Positions 25,487 through 35,731 of a stretch of 64,000 bases of DNA are shown in pieces. Positions within the stretch are counted from its first letter, which is position 1. Each line of letters opens with the position of its first letter. Under the pieces are notes generated by a model. That model was given only the letters and a program-made list of their open reading frames with translations, did not search any database and was not told where the DNA came from. Source of the DNA: Streptomyces cynarae (GTDB lineage: Bacteria; Actinomycetota; Actinomycetes; Streptomycetales; Streptomycetaceae); assembly GCF_025642135.1 (NCBI RefSeq), contig NZ_CP106793.1:4096001-4160000 (forward strand), in the 5' to 3' direction. The position numbers and the translations under genes were made by a program.

Positions 25487-26944
25487 CTACGCCTTGGCTT
25501 CGGAGACCTTCGCGTGCCCGGCCGGACCGTCGGCTGCGGGCGGTGTCTGCCCGGTGGCCGGACGCCGGCGCGGGATGAAGGAGGCGACGGCGAAGGCGAG
25601 GAGCGCGGCACCGGCCCCGATGGCCAGGACGGTGCGGAAGCCGTCCTGGGAGGGCAGGGTGACGGGCCCGAGGGTCTCGGTCATGTTGGCGAGGATCACG
25701 CCGGCGACCGCGCTCGCGGTGGAGGTGCCGATGGACCGCATCAGCGTGTTGAGGCTGTTGGCGGCACCGGTCTCGGACGCGGGCACCGCACCCATGATCA
25801 GCGCGGGCATGGAGCCGTAGGTGAAGCCGATGCCGGCGCCGATGACGCAGGAGACCAGGACGAAGTGCCAGACCTGGTCCATCAGCACGATGTTCAGCAC
25901 GTAGCCGGCGGCCACGATCAGGGCACCGATCATCAGGGTCGTCTTCGGCCCCCGCGTCTTGGAGACGACCGCGGAGACCGGTGCCACGGCCATCATCACC
26001 AGGCCGGACGGCGCCATGACCAGGCCGGCGGTGAGCAGGGACTTGCCGAGGCCGTAGCCGGTCGCCGTGGGCAGTTGCAGGAGCTGGGGCAGGACCAGGG
26101 ACATCGCGAACATCGCGAAGCCGATCGCGATCGAGGCGAGGTTCGTCACCAGCACCTGGCGGCGGGCGGTGGTGCGCAGGTCCACCAGCGGCTCCCTGAC
26201 GCGCAGCTCGAAGAAGCCCCATGCCAGCAGGACGACGAGGGCCGCCGCGAACATGCCGATGGTGGTGCCGCTGCCCCAGCCCCAGTCCGCACCCTTGGAG
26301 ATCGCCAGCAGCAGGCACACCAGTCCGGTCGCCATGCCCAGGGCCCCGACCACGTCGAAGCGTCCACCGGTGCGCACCTTGGACTCGGGCACGAGTACGA
26401 GGACGAGGACGGCGGCCACGGCGCCGAGGACGGCCGAGGTCCAGAACAGCACGTGCCAGTCGTAGTTCTCGGCGATGACCGCGGCGGCGGGCAGGCCGAG
26501 GGCGCCGCCCACACCGAGGGAGGCGCTCATCAGCGCGGTGGCGGAGCCCAGGCGCTCGGCGGGCAGTTCGTCGCGCATGATGCTGATGCCGAGCGGGATG
26601 ACACCGGCCGCCAGACCCTGCAGGGCCCGTCCGACGATCATCGGAGTGAGGGAGTCGCTGAGGGCCGCGGTGAGAGATCCGGCCACCAGCATGGTCACGC
26701 TGAGCAGGAGCATGCGGCGCTTGCCGTGCATGTCTCCGAGGCGGCCCATCACAGGGGTGGCGACGGCGCCCGCGAGCAGGGTGGCGGTGACGGCCCAGGC
26801 GGTGTCCGACGACGAGGCGTGCAGCAGTTGCGGCAGCTCGGGGACGATCGGGATGACCAGGGTCTGCATCAACGAGACGACGATGCCGGCGAAGGCCAGG
26901 ACGGCCACGACGGCGTTCGGCCTCGGCGGCGTGTTGGGGGACAT
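25487..26944 (-). CDS. MFS drug exporter (EmrB/QacA, DHA2 type)
   Basis: 485 residues with 14 expected transmembrane helices. Motif A is GRLGDMHGKRRMLL between helices 2 and 3, motif B is near VGRALQGLAAG, and motif C-like GVGGALGLPAAAVIAE follows. Such exporters use the proton gradient to pump out hydrophobic compounds. The ATG start is preceded by GGAGGCC. Two operator-like repeats lie 30 to 70 bases upstream. No regulator gene is adjacent, so control would come from elsewhere in the genome. C-terminal tail is Ala/Pro-rich and cytoplasmic. Confidence 0.94.
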   Translation of the reverse strand: MSPNTPPRPNAVVAVLAFAGIVVSLMQTLVIPIVPELPQLLHASSSDTAWAVTATLLAGAVATPVMGRLGDMHGKRRMLLLSVTMLVAGSLTAALSDSLTPMIVGRALQGLAAGVIPLGISIMRDELPAERLGSATALMSASLGVGGALGLPAAAVIAENYDWHVLFWTSAVLGAVAAVLVLVLVPESKVRTGGRFDVVGALGMATGLVCLLLAISKGADWGWGSGTTIGMFAAALVVLLAWGFFELRVREPLVDLRTTARRQVLVTNLASIAIGFAMFAMSLVLPQLLQLPTATGYGLGKSLLTAGLVMAPSGLVMMAVAPVSAVVSKTRGPKTTLMIGALIVAAGYVLNIVLMDQVWHFVLVSCVIGAGIGFTYGSMPALIMGAVPASETGAANSLNTLMRSIGTSTASAVAGVILANMTETLGPVTLPSQDGFRTVLAIGAGAALLAFAVASFIPRRRPATGQTPPAADGPAGHAKVSEAKA

Positions 26945-26974
26945 GTCGGAGGCCTCCGTCGGGCATGGGTCTAC

Positions 26975-27015
26975 TTGACTTAGGCAACCTTATAGCTATT
27001 GATTGACTTAAGCAA
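26975..27015. promoter_or_regulatory. Doubled TTGACTTARGCAA operator before the MFS gene
   Basis: TTGACTTAGGCAA (26975-26987) and TTGACTTAAGCAA (27003-27015) are 28 bases apart and differ at one base. Each is a near palindrome around CTTAAG, as in MarR-type sites. The AT-rich stretch between them (TATAGCTATT) could be the -10 region of the leftward MFS promoter. Confidence 0.6.
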
Positions 27016-27050
27016 ACGAATTTCCGGCGAACGGGACCGGACAGCCCCCT

Positions 27051-27107
27051 GCGGCGGAGCCGCACATGAGTACGGCCCCACGCCCCGAAGGGCGAAGGGC
27101 CGCACTT
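27051..27107. repeat. Interspersed intergenic repeat, copy 1
   Basis: GCGGCGGAGCCGCACAT followed by an imperfect CGCCCCGAAGGGCG hairpin. A second copy with the same head and a CGCCCCTGAAGGGGCG hairpin is at 35682-35731. It follows the OYE gene and could act as a terminator. Confidence 0.65.
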
Positions 27108-27164
27108 GCCGTTCGTCGGCGCGGGTCTTCAGCACCCGTACGTCGGTGCAGAAGCGCCCGTCCG

Positions 27165-28289
27165 TCAGTGCAGGGTCTTCAGCGCCGCCGCGTCATACGC
27201 GCCCAGCTCGTCGAAGCGGCCCTGAAGGACCTTCTTCGCCCACTCCGGGTCCTGGAGCAGCGCCCGACCCACCGCCACCAGGTCGAACTCCTCCGACTCC
27301 AGTCGGTCCAGGAGGTTGTCGAGGGTCTTGACCGGGGCGCCCTCGCCCTGGAACGCGCGGAGGAAGTCGCCGTCCAGGCCCACCGAACCCACCGTGATCG
27401 TCGGCTTGCCGGTGAGCTTCTTCGTCCAGCCCGCGAGGTTGAGGTCGGAACCCTCGAACTCGGGCAGCCAGTAGCGCCGCGTGGAGGCGTGGAAGGCGTC
27501 CACGCCCGCCGCCGCGAGCGGGGTGAGGATCGCCTCCAGCTCCTCGGGGGTTTCTGCGAGCCGGGCGGTGTAGTCCTGCTGCTTCCACTGCGAGTAGCGG
27601 AAGAGCACGGGGAAGTCGGGGGACACCCGCTCGCGGACCGCCGCGACGATCTCGGCCGCGAACTTGGTGCGGGCCACCGGGTCGCCGCCGTACGCGTCCG
27701 TGCGGCGGTTGGTGCCCGCCCACAGGAACTGGTCGACGAGGTAGCCGTGGGCGCCGTGGATCTCCACGCCGTCGAAGCCGATGCGCTCGGCGTCCGCGGC
27801 GGCCTGGGCGAACGCGTCGATGACGTCGTCCAGGTCCTGCTGGGTCATCGCCTTGCCGGTCGGCTCTGCGCCCGCGGTGACGAGGCCGGAGGGGCCGACG
27901 GCGGGGGCGTCCGGGAAGGGGTTCTGCCCCTGCTCACGGACCATGCCGATGTGCCACAGCTGGGGCACGATGGTGCCGCCCGCCGCGTGCACGTCCTCGG
28001 CGACCTTCGCCCATCCCGCAAGCTGCTCCTCACCGTGGAACCGGGGCACGCGCGAGCTGTTGCCGGCCGACTCGTGGCCGACGTAGGTGCCCTCGGTGAC
28101 GATCAGCCCGACGCCGGCCGCGGCGCGGCGCGCGTAGTAGGAGCGCACGTCCTCACCGGGGACACCGCCCGGGGAGAACATGCGGGTCATCGGCGCCATC
28201 ACGATCCGGTTCGGGATGGTGAGGCCACCCAGCGCGATCGGACGGGACAGGATCTGGGCCGCGCGGGAGGCGGGCGTGGTGACGGTCAC
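27165..28289 (-). CDS. NADH:flavin oxidoreductase, Old Yellow Enzyme family
   Basis: 374 residues, an FMN TIM-barrel ene-reductase type enzyme. Marks: LTIPNRIVMAPMTRMFS near the N-terminus, the PQLWHIGMV strand, FDGVEIHGAHGYLVDQFL with the substrate-binding H-x-x-H, and NRRTDAYGGDPVARTKFAAEIV (visible as TDAYGG). The C-terminal FMN phosphate site is VAVGRALLQDPEW. The GTG start has GAGGAG nine bases upstream. The enzyme likely reduces alkenes of unsaturated carbonyls; the natural substrate is unknown. It is a single-gene unit between the MFS operator and groEL2 terminator. Confidence 0.94.
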   Translation of the reverse strand: MTVTTPASRAAQILSRPIALGGLTIPNRIVMAPMTRMFSPGGVPGEDVRSYYARRAAAGVGLIVTEGTYVGHESAGNSSRVPRFHGEEQLAGWAKVAEDVHAAGGTIVPQLWHIGMVREQGQNPFPDAPAVGPSGLVTAGAEPTGKAMTQQDLDDVIDAFAQAAADAERIGFDGVEIHGAHGYLVDQFLWAGTNRRTDAYGGDPVARTKFAAEIVAAVRERVSPDFPVLFRYSQWKQQDYTARLAETPEELEAILTPLAAAGVDAFHASTRRYWLPEFEGSDLNLAGWTKKLTGKPTITVGSVGLDGDFLRAFQGEGAPVKTLDNLLDRLESEEFDLVAVGRALLQDPEWAKKVLQGRFDELGAYDAAALKTLH

Positions 28290-28424
28290 GTGAGGGGCTC
28301 CTCGGGATCGCTGTGTTAACCGACTGGTATGTGCGCGCGCATTGTTGCAGCTTCTGAAGCAACTGCCTATGCGCTGCCCCACATTCCCGGCCGGGCGGGA
28401 CGCCCGCGTGATCCCGGACACGCC

Positions 28425-28467
28425 CGAGGGCGGCACCCCCTGCCACAGACAGGGAGTGCCGCCCTCG
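28425..28467 (-). terminator. groEL2 terminator
   Basis: CGAGGGCGGCAC and GTGCCGCCCTCG form a 12-bp perfect stem with a 19-base loop, 33 bases after the groEL2 stop. Confidence 0.85.
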
Positions 28468-28499
28468 TACGGAAGGACTGGTACCGATCCTCGGAAGGA

Positions 28500-30155
<1,656 letters not shown>

Positions 30156-30249
30156 TTACTTCGGACCGCGCCCGCGCCCGCGACGGACGGCCCCGACCGG
30201 AGGTTCCTTGCCCCACCCGGTCCGCGGCCTCACCGACCCGGTCCTTCTG

Positions 30250-30276
30250 TTGTCACTCTCACCTTCAGAGTGCTAA
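30250..30276. promoter_or_regulatory. CIRCE (HrcA) site 1
   Basis: TTGTCACTC - 9 bases - GAGTGCTAA. The right half is perfect and the left differs at two positions from TTAGCACTC. It is the copy nearer to groEL2. Confidence 0.75.
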
Positions 30277-30285
30277 CGCCAATGA

Positions 30286-30312
30286 TTAGCACTCGCCCCT
30301 GCCGAGTGCAAG
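30286..30312. promoter_or_regulatory. CIRCE (HrcA) site 2
   Basis: TTAGCACTC - 9 bases - GAGTGCAAG. The left half is perfect and the right differs at two positions. Its centre is 36 bases from the first site. Confidence 0.85.
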
Positions 30313-30405
30313 CGGCTCTCGGGGACCGGAGGGTGAACTCGGGAGCATGATCCGCAGGTGGACGCTGCTGCGCGCCCCCTGGAGGAGCCGGTGGCCGGAC
30401 ACGAC

Positions 30406-30443
30406 CGAGGGGCCCGTACCCCGGACGGGATACGAGCCCCTCG
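30406..30443 (-). terminator. Cold-shock gene terminator
   Basis: CGAGGGGC and GCCCCTCG form the base of an interrupted hairpin that also pairs GTA with TAC, 35 bases after the cold-shock stop. Confidence 0.7.
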
Positions 30444-30477
30444 ACACGTCGAACAGTTCAGTCGTCGGCGCGTTGTA

Positions 30478-30681
30478 TCAGGCGGTCACGCGGACCATGT
30501 CCGCCTGCGGGCCCTTCTGACCCTGCGAGATCTCGAACTCGACCCGCTGGCCCTCTTCAAGGGTGCGGTAGCCGTCCATCTGGATCGCGCTGTAGTGGAC
30601 GAAGACGTCCGCACCACCGTCGACCGCGATGAAGCCGTACCCCTTCTCCGCGTTGAACCACTTGACGGTGCCCTGAGCCAT
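30478..30681 (-). CDS. Cold-shock protein, CspA family
   Basis: 67 residues, a full cold-shock domain: [15 protein letters not shown] with RNP1 KGYGFI, then DVFVHYSAI with RNP2 VFVHY, and the C-terminal strand GPQADMVRV. The protein binds single-stranded nucleic acid as an RNA chaperone. The start ATG gives MAQGTVKWF and has GGGGAGTTAGGC upstream; the ten-codon extension lacks conserved residues. A long leader is likely, because the next 449 bases upstream have no gene. Confidence 0.97.
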   Translation of the reverse strand: MAQGTVKWFNAEKGYGFIAVDGGADVFVHYSAIQMDGYRTLEEGQRVEFEISQGQKGPQADMVRVTA

Positions 30682-31130
30682 GCCTAACTCCCCTATTACT
30701 GGCCCTTGCACAGATCCACACTTCGCGGATCCGGGTCAGACCTCACCCCCCAACGGTTGGGGGCGTGCGCCGGAACGCGTCGACCGCGGCTGAATGTATC
30801 TGTCCAACTGCCGTCTGCAACAGGTCAATCGGACGAGAATTCGGGGTCCGACCGGTCGGGAATGTACGGAGAATTCGCCTGAATTCAGGGCAAGTCGGGC
30901 CGGGCAAAGGGAATGAATGGCGCAAAAGCCCTGCACACTTTGGCTACTTCTTGTCGGGCGCGCGGCAGCTGATCGCGGACCCGGAAGGGGAGTCCGGGAG
31001 CGCGTTCCCCAACTGTACCCCGCTCAACCATGCAGAATTGCCCCCTCCGTTTCTCTCACGGAGAGGGCAATTCGATGAACTCTCGGTTACCTGCGTTACC
31101 GAGGGTAAGGATCGCGCGTCCGAACGACCG
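30682..31130. other. 449-base gene-free region upstream of the cold-shock gene
   Basis: No gene is seen. It holds a small perfect hairpin CCCCCAAC-G-GTTGGGGG at 30747-30763, 66 bases before the cold-shock start and possibly in its leader, and the moaD-like operon terminator at 31035-31073. Parts around 30800-30950 are lower in GC than the neighbours, as expected for promoter DNA. Confidence 0.5.
31035..31073 (-). terminator. Terminator of the thrC-moaD unit
   Basis: GAATTGCCC..TCCGT pairs with ACGGA..GGGCAATTC (14 pairs with a small internal loop and a 7-base loop), 58 bases after the carrier-protein stop. Confidence 0.8.
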
Positions 31131-31406
31131 TCAGCCGCCCGCGACCGCCGGGATGATGGAGACGCCCGCGCCGTCCGGGGTGGCGGTCTCAAGGCCCTGC
31201 TCGAAGCGGACGTCGTCGTCGTTCACGTACACGTTGACGAAACGGCGCAGCTTGCCCTGGTCGTCCAGGACGCGGGCGGCGATGCCGGTGTGGTTCTTCT
31301 CCAGGTCGGCGATGACCTCGGCGAGGGTCGCGCCCTCGGCGGCGACCTCGGCTCGGCCGCCCGTGTAGGTGCGCAGGATGGTGGGGATGCGGACGGTGAC
31401 GCTCAT
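31131..31406 (-). CDS. MoaD/ThiS family sulfur-carrier protein (CysO-like)
   Basis: 91 residues with the ubiquitin-like fold and the C-terminal GG needed for thiocarboxylate formation (VSIIPAVAGG). Strands are visible as VTVRIPTILRTYTGG, RRFVNVYVNDDDVRF. In actinobacteria this subgroup next to thrC resembles CysO, the sulfur carrier for cysteine synthesis with CysM and Mec, but neither partner is adjacent, so the pathway is inferred. It lies 52 bases after thrC on the same strand, ends at a terminator, and would share the SAM riboswitch. Confidence 0.92.
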   Translation of the reverse strand: MSVTVRIPTILRTYTGGRAEVAAEGATLAEVIADLEKNHTGIAARVLDDQGKLRRFVNVYVNDDDVRFEQGLETATPDGAGVSIIPAVAGG

Positions 31407-31458
31407 CGGGGGATGACCTCCGGTCGGGGTACGGCTGGTGGGTTGTGGCGGGCGGAGG

Positions 31459-32739
31459 TCAGACGAGACCGGCCTCGCGGAAGGACTCGAGGGTGGGACG
31501 GATCGTCGCGGTCAGCCCCGTGTCGGCCACCGCGTCCAGCGTCTTCAGACCGTCCCCGGTGTTGAGGACGACCGTCGTCCTCGCCGGGTCGAGGACGCCG
31601 TTCTCGATCAGCTTGCGCGTGACGCCGACGGTCACGCCGCCCGCCGTCTCGGCGAAGATGCCCTCGGTGCGCGCCAGCAGCTTGATGGCCTCGACGATCT
31701 GCTCGTCCGTCACGTCCTCCACGGAGCCACCCGTGCGGCGGGCGATGTCCAGGACGTACGGGCCGTCGGCCGGGTTGCCGATGGCCAGCGACTTGGCGAT
31801 CGTGTTCGGCTTCTGCGGCCGTACGACGTCGTGGCCCGCCTTGTACGCCGTCGACACCGGCGAGCAGCCCTCGGCCTGCGCGCCGAAGATCTTGTACGGC
31901 TTGTCCTCGACGAGCCCGAGCTTGATCAGCTCCTGCAGACCCTTGTCGATCTTCGTCAGCTGCGAACCGGAGGCGATCGGCACCACGATCTGGTCCGGCA
32001 GCTCCCAGCCGAGCTGCTCGGCGATCTCGTACGCCAGGGTCTTGGAGCCCTCCGCGTAGTACGGCCGCAGGTTGACGTTGACGAAGCCCCAGCCCTCGCC
32101 CGCCGGGTCGCCGATCAGCTCGGAGCAGAAGCGGTTCACGTCGTCGTAGTTGCCCTCGATGCCGACGAGCTCGCCGCCGTAGATCGCGGCCATGACGACC
32201 TTGCCCTGCTCCAGGTCGTGCGGGATGAACACGCAGGAGCGGAAGCCGGCGCGGGCCGCCGCGGCGCCGACCGCGCCCGCGAGGTTGCCGGTGGAGGAGC
32301 AGGACAGGGTGGTGAAGCCGAAGACGCGCGCCGCCTCCAGGGCCTGGGCGACCACGCGGTCCTTGAAGGAGTGCGTCGGGTTACCGGAGTCGTCCTTCAC
32401 ATACAACCCGCCGGTGACTCCCAGCTCGCGCGCCAGGTTGTCGGCCTTGACGAGCTTGGTCCAGCCCGGGTTGAGGTTCGGCTTGTCGGCGACGTCCGCC
32501 GGGACCGGCAGCAGCGGCGCATAGCGCCAGATGTTCGCGGGGCCCGCCTCGATACGCTTCCGCAGCTCCTCGGTGTCGTAGCCCGAGAAGTCGTAGGCGA
32601 CCTCCAGCGGGCCGAAACACTCCTCGCAGGCGAAGACCGGGCCGAGCGGCACCCGGTGGCCGCACTCGCGGCAGGACAGGGCCGCGGCGGGGCCGAGGTT
32701 CACGGAGTCGGTGGTGCTTGCAACTGTCTGCACAGCCAT
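31459..32739 (-). CDS. thrC: Threonine synthase
   Basis: 426 residues, a PLP enzyme that turns O-phosphohomoserine into threonine. The N-terminus has two CxxC pairs (SCRECGH and ACEECFG), a zinc-ribbon extension seen in this class. The PLP lysine is in NPTHSFKDRVV, and the phosphate-binding loop is SSTGNLAGAVGAAAA. The ATG gives MAVQTVASTTDS, with AAAGGG upstream. A SAM-I riboswitch occupies the leader. The downstream MoaD/ThiS gene is probably cotranscribed. Confidence 0.97.
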   Translation of the reverse strand: MAVQTVASTTDSVNLGPAAALSCRECGHRVPLGPVFACEECFGPLEVAYDFSGYDTEELRKRIEAGPANIWRYAPLLPVPADVADKPNLNPGWTKLVKADNLARELGVTGGLYVKDDSGNPTHSFKDRVVAQALEAARVFGFTTLSCSSTGNLAGAVGAAAARAGFRSCVFIPHDLEQGKVVMAAIYGGELVGIEGNYDDVNRFCSELIGDPAGEGWGFVNVNLRPYYAEGSKTLAYEIAEQLGWELPDQIVVPIASGSQLTKIDKGLQELIKLGLVEDKPYKIFGAQAEGCSPVSTAYKAGHDVVRPQKPNTIAKSLAIGNPADGPYVLDIARRTGGSVEDVTDEQIVEAIKLLARTEGIFAETAGGVTVGVTRKLIENGVLDPARTTVVLNTGDGLKTLDAVADTGLTATIRPTLESFREAGLV

Positions 32740-32759
32740 GTCAGGCGAGGCCCTTTCTC

Positions 32760-32899
32760 CTCATCTTCCCCACGACGCACCTCGCCGTGAGACGGAATTG
32801 GCACCTTCCCTAGCCGGGAGCCCCGCCTGCGAAGACGAGAGCCGACTGGAGGGTTGCCGGGGCTTCACCGGGCCGTGTCCCTCTGCCCCTCTGGATGAG
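32760..32899 (-). ncRNA. SAM-I (S-box) riboswitch upstream of thrC
   Basis: Read on the minus strand the leader has CTCATC (P1, 5' side), AGAGGGGCAGAGGGAC, then GGCCC-GTGAA-CCCCGGCAACC, and GGTGCCAATTCC, all core S-box segments in order. P4 follows as CTCACGGCG paired with CGTCGTGGG, then GAA and GATGAG, which closes P1 with CTCATC. The P1 3' strand ends 20 bases before the thrC ATG, next to GAGAAAGGG. SAM binding could therefore hide the ribosome site, that is, translational control. The class normally governs Met and Cys genes. Confidence 0.92.
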
Positions 32900-33019
32900 C
32901 TGTATGTGGTTGTTTCGCCGGGGCGGGCGGGGGTGGACCCCGACATGCGATGGTCACCGGCGTTGTTCAAGACTGTAACCGACGGCCGGGAGAGTTGAGA
33001 TAGTCGTCCGAACCGCGAG

Positions 33020-34066
33020 ATGGATCACAAGAGAGACAGTTCGACCGTCACCGACTCACCCCCCACCCCGTACGAACGTGAGGAGCCGCAGACTGTGCTG
33101 GAAGAAGTCGAGCGCTGGCTGAGCACCCGCTCCTGGTCCGTCACCGATCGCCCGCTCCACCAGATCATGGCCGCCAAACGAGCCTCGGGCTCCTCGGTCA
33201 GCGTCGTGCTGCCCGCGCTCAACGAGGAGGAGACGGTCGGCGAGATCGTCTCCGTCATCCGCCACGACCTCGTGCGGCAGGTTCCGCTGGTCGACGAGAT
33301 CGTCGTCGTCGACTCCGGTTCCACCGACCGCACGTCCCAGGTCGCCGCCGCGGCCGGCGCGAGGGTGGTGCACCGCGACACGATCCTGCCGCGCATACCG
33401 GCCGTGCCCGGCAAGGGCGAGGTGCTGTGGCGCTCCCTGCTCGTCACCGGCGGGGACATCGTCTGCTTCGTGGACGCGGACCTGAAGGAGTTCTCGTCGG
33501 ACTTCGTGACCGGGATCGTGGGCCCGCTGCTCACCGACCCGGACGTGGACCTGGTGAAGGCGATGTACGACCGGCCGCTCGGCACCGAGTCGGATTCGCC
33601 CGCCTCCGGCAGGACCGCGGGACAGGGCGGCCGCGTCACGGAACTGATGGCGCGCCCCCTGCTGAACATGCACTGGCCGCAGCTCGCCGGATTCGTCCAG
33701 CCGCTCGGCGGCGAGTACGCGGCCCGCCGCTCCCTGCTGGAACGGCTCCCCTTCCCGGTCGGGTACGGCGTCGAGCTGGGCATGCTGGTGGACGCGCTGC
33801 ACCTGGTGGGCCTGGACGCACTGGCCCAGGTCGACGTCGGTGTGCGCAAGCACCGCCACCAGGACGGCCAGGCGCTCGGCCGCATGGCCGCCGCGATCTA
33901 CCGCACGGCCCAGCTCCGCCTGGCCCGGGGCCATCTGGTCCGCCCGGTCCTCACGCAGTTCGAACGGGTCGAGGGCCGCTTCCAGCCCCGCACGTACTCG
34001 GTGGACGTGGAGGAGAGGCCGCCGATGGCGGAGATCGCGGAGTACATGGAACGAAAGGTGGCCTGA
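33020..34066 (+). CDS. gpgS: Glucosyl-3-phosphoglycerate synthase
   Basis: 348 residues, a GT81-type GT-A glycosyltransferase. It moves glucose from a nucleotide sugar to 3-phosphoglycerate, the first step to glucosylglycerate and methylglucose lipopolysaccharide. Visible motifs: VSVVLPALNEEETVGEIV, VVDSGSTDRT, the metal-binding FVDADLKEF (D-x-D), and GVELGMLVDAL with a later KHRHQDGQALGRMA. The ATG at 33020 is taken as start; a GTG 25 codons later (MLEEVERWL) would match shorter homologues. The otsA gene follows at 97 bases. Confidence 0.93.
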   Translation: MDHKRDSSTVTDSPPTPYEREEPQTVLEEVERWLSTRSWSVTDRPLHQIMAAKRASGSSVSVVLPALNEEETVGEIVSVIRHDLVRQVPLVDEIVVVDSGSTDRTSQVAAAAGARVVHRDTILPRIPAVPGKGEVLWRSLLVTGGDIVCFVDADLKEFSSDFVTGIVGPLLTDPDVDLVKAMYDRPLGTESDSPASGRTAGQGGRVTELMARPLLNMHWPQLAGFVQPLGGEYAARRSLLERLPFPVGYGVELGMLVDALHLVGLDALAQVDVGVRKHRHQDGQALGRMAAAIYRTAQLRLARGHLVRPVLTQFERVEGRFQPRTYSVDVEERPPMAEIAEYMERKVA

Positions 34067-34163
34067 ATCATGCTCTGCCGGGCGTCCGGACGTGACGGAC
34101 ACGGTTCCGCATACGGCCGAACCGTACGTTTGAGCGTTTTCGGCTCGGGCTAGGTTTCGTGGC

Positions 34164-35597
34164 ATGGCTTCCACGCAGCATGCGCACGGCGCCCGCATCC
34201 TCGTCGCATCCAACCGCGGCCCCGTCTCGTACGCGCTGGACGACTCCGGGCGGCTCACCGCCAAACGCGGCGGGGGCGGCCTGGTGTCCGGCCTGTCGGC
34301 GATCGGCCCCGACGCGGGCGCGGTCTGGGTGTGCGCAGCCCTGAACGACGGCGACCGCGAGGCGGTACGCCGCACGGGTGGCGCACTTGATCCGGCCGAC
34401 ACCGGCGGGCGGCGGGTCCGGATGCTCGACATCGACCCGACGGTGTTCTCCGAGGCGTACAACGGCATCGCGAACTCGGTGCTGTGGTTCGTCCACCACA
34501 TGCTGTACCAGACTCCGCTGGAGCCGGTCTTCGGCAGGGAGTTCCGGCACGCGTGGTCGTCGTACGAGGCCTACAACCGCGCGTTCGCCGAGGCGCTGGC
34601 CGAGGAGGCGGCCGAGGGGGCGGCGGTCGTGGTGCAGGACTACCACCTGACGCTGGTCCCGGGGATGCTGCGGCAGTTGCGGCCGGACCTGCGGATCGGT
34701 CACTTCTCGCACACGCCGTGGGCGCCGGTGGACTACTTCCGGATGCTGCCCGACGACATCGCGGAGCAGGTGCTGCGCGGCATGCTGGGCGCCGACCGGC
34801 TCGGCTTCCTCACCCAGAGGTGGGCGGACGCCTTCGCCGGCTGCTGCGAGGCGCTCGTCGGCGGGCTGGGGGACACCAGGATCGGGGTGCACGGCCTGGG
34901 CGCGGACGCGGACTTCCTGCGCGAGCGGGCGCACCGGCCGGATGTGGACGAACGGATGGCGATCCTGCGGCAGCAGATCGGCACCGGGCCCGACGGCCGC
35001 CCCCGCAAGGTGATCGTGCGGGTGGACCGGACGGAGCTGTCGAAGAACATCGTGCGGGGCCTGCTGGCGTACGAGGAGCTGCTGGAGTCCCGTCCGGAGT
35101 GGCGCGAACGGGTGGTCCACGTGGCGTTCGCGTACCCGTCCCGCCAGGACCTGACCGTCTACCGGGAGTACACGGCGGAGGTCCAGCGGGTGGCCGCGGA
35201 GATCAACGAAAGGTACGGGACGCCGGGCTGGACCCCGGTCGAGATGCACGTCAAGGACGACTTCGCGCGCTCTCTCGCCGCGTACCGGCTCGCCGACGTG
35301 GCCCTGGTGAACCCCATCCGGGACGGCATGAACCTAGTCGCCAAGGAGGTTCCGGTGCTGTCGGACCAGGGGTGTGCGCTGGTGCTGTCGCGGGAGGCCG
35401 GGGCGTACGAGGAGCTGGGCGACGACGCGGTGACGGTCAATCCGTACGACATCCGGGGCACGGCGGAGGCATTGCACGAGGCGTTGTCGATGCCGGCGGG
35501 TGAGCGGACGGAGCGCTCGAAGCGGCTTGCTGCGCAGGCTACGGCGCTTCCGCCGGCACGGTGGTTCTTGGATCAGTTGGCTGCGCTGGAGGTTTGA
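34164..35597 (+). CDS. otsA: Trehalose-6-phosphate synthase
   Basis: 477 residues of the GT20 family, which joins glucose to glucose-6-phosphate to make trehalose-6-phosphate. Marks: [14 protein letters not shown] at the N-terminus, [49 protein letters not shown] and [13 protein letters not shown]. Length is normal. The ATG has TAGG upstream. The phosphatase partner otsB lies convergent, just downstream. With gpgS this makes a small compatible-solute locus. Confidence 0.97.
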   Translation: MASTQHAHGARILVASNRGPVSYALDDSGRLTAKRGGGGLVSGLSAIGPDAGAVWVCAALNDGDREAVRRTGGALDPADTGGRRVRMLDIDPTVFSEAYNGIANSVLWFVHHMLYQTPLEPVFGREFRHAWSSYEAYNRAFAEALAEEAAEGAAVVVQDYHLTLVPGMLRQLRPDLRIGHFSHTPWAPVDYFRMLPDDIAEQVLRGMLGADRLGFLTQRWADAFAGCCEALVGGLGDTRIGVHGLGADADFLRERAHRPDVDERMAILRQQIGTGPDGRPRKVIVRVDRTELSKNIVRGLLAYEELLESRPEWRERVVHVAFAYPSRQDLTVYREYTAEVQRVAAEINERYGTPGWTPVEMHVKDDFARSLAAYRLADVALVNPIRDGMNLVAKEVPVLSDQGCALVLSREAGAYEELGDDAVTVNPYDIRGTAEALHEALSMPAGERTERSKRLAAQATALPPARWFLDQLAALEV

Positions 35598-35681
35598 GGG
35601 CGGTTTTCCGGGTGCGGGCCGCCTCTGGCTGCTCGCTCCCCCGAGTTCTCAGCTTCGCTCGAACGGGGGGGGACCCCCATC

Positions 35682-35731
35682 GCGGCGGAGCCGCACATCG
35701 ACACAGCCCCGCGCCCCTGAAGGGGCGCGCC
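35682..35731. repeat. Interspersed intergenic repeat, copy 2
   Basis: GCGGCGGAGCCGCACAT then GCGCCCCTGAAGGGGCGC. Same family as 27051-27107. It stands between the convergent otsA and otsB and can form a terminator hairpin for both. Confidence 0.7.

Noticed and set aside
30268..30294. GAGTGCTAA-N9-TTAGCACTC read as one CIRCE
   Set aside because: The halves face the wrong way. They are the adjacent halves of two correct CIRCE sites.
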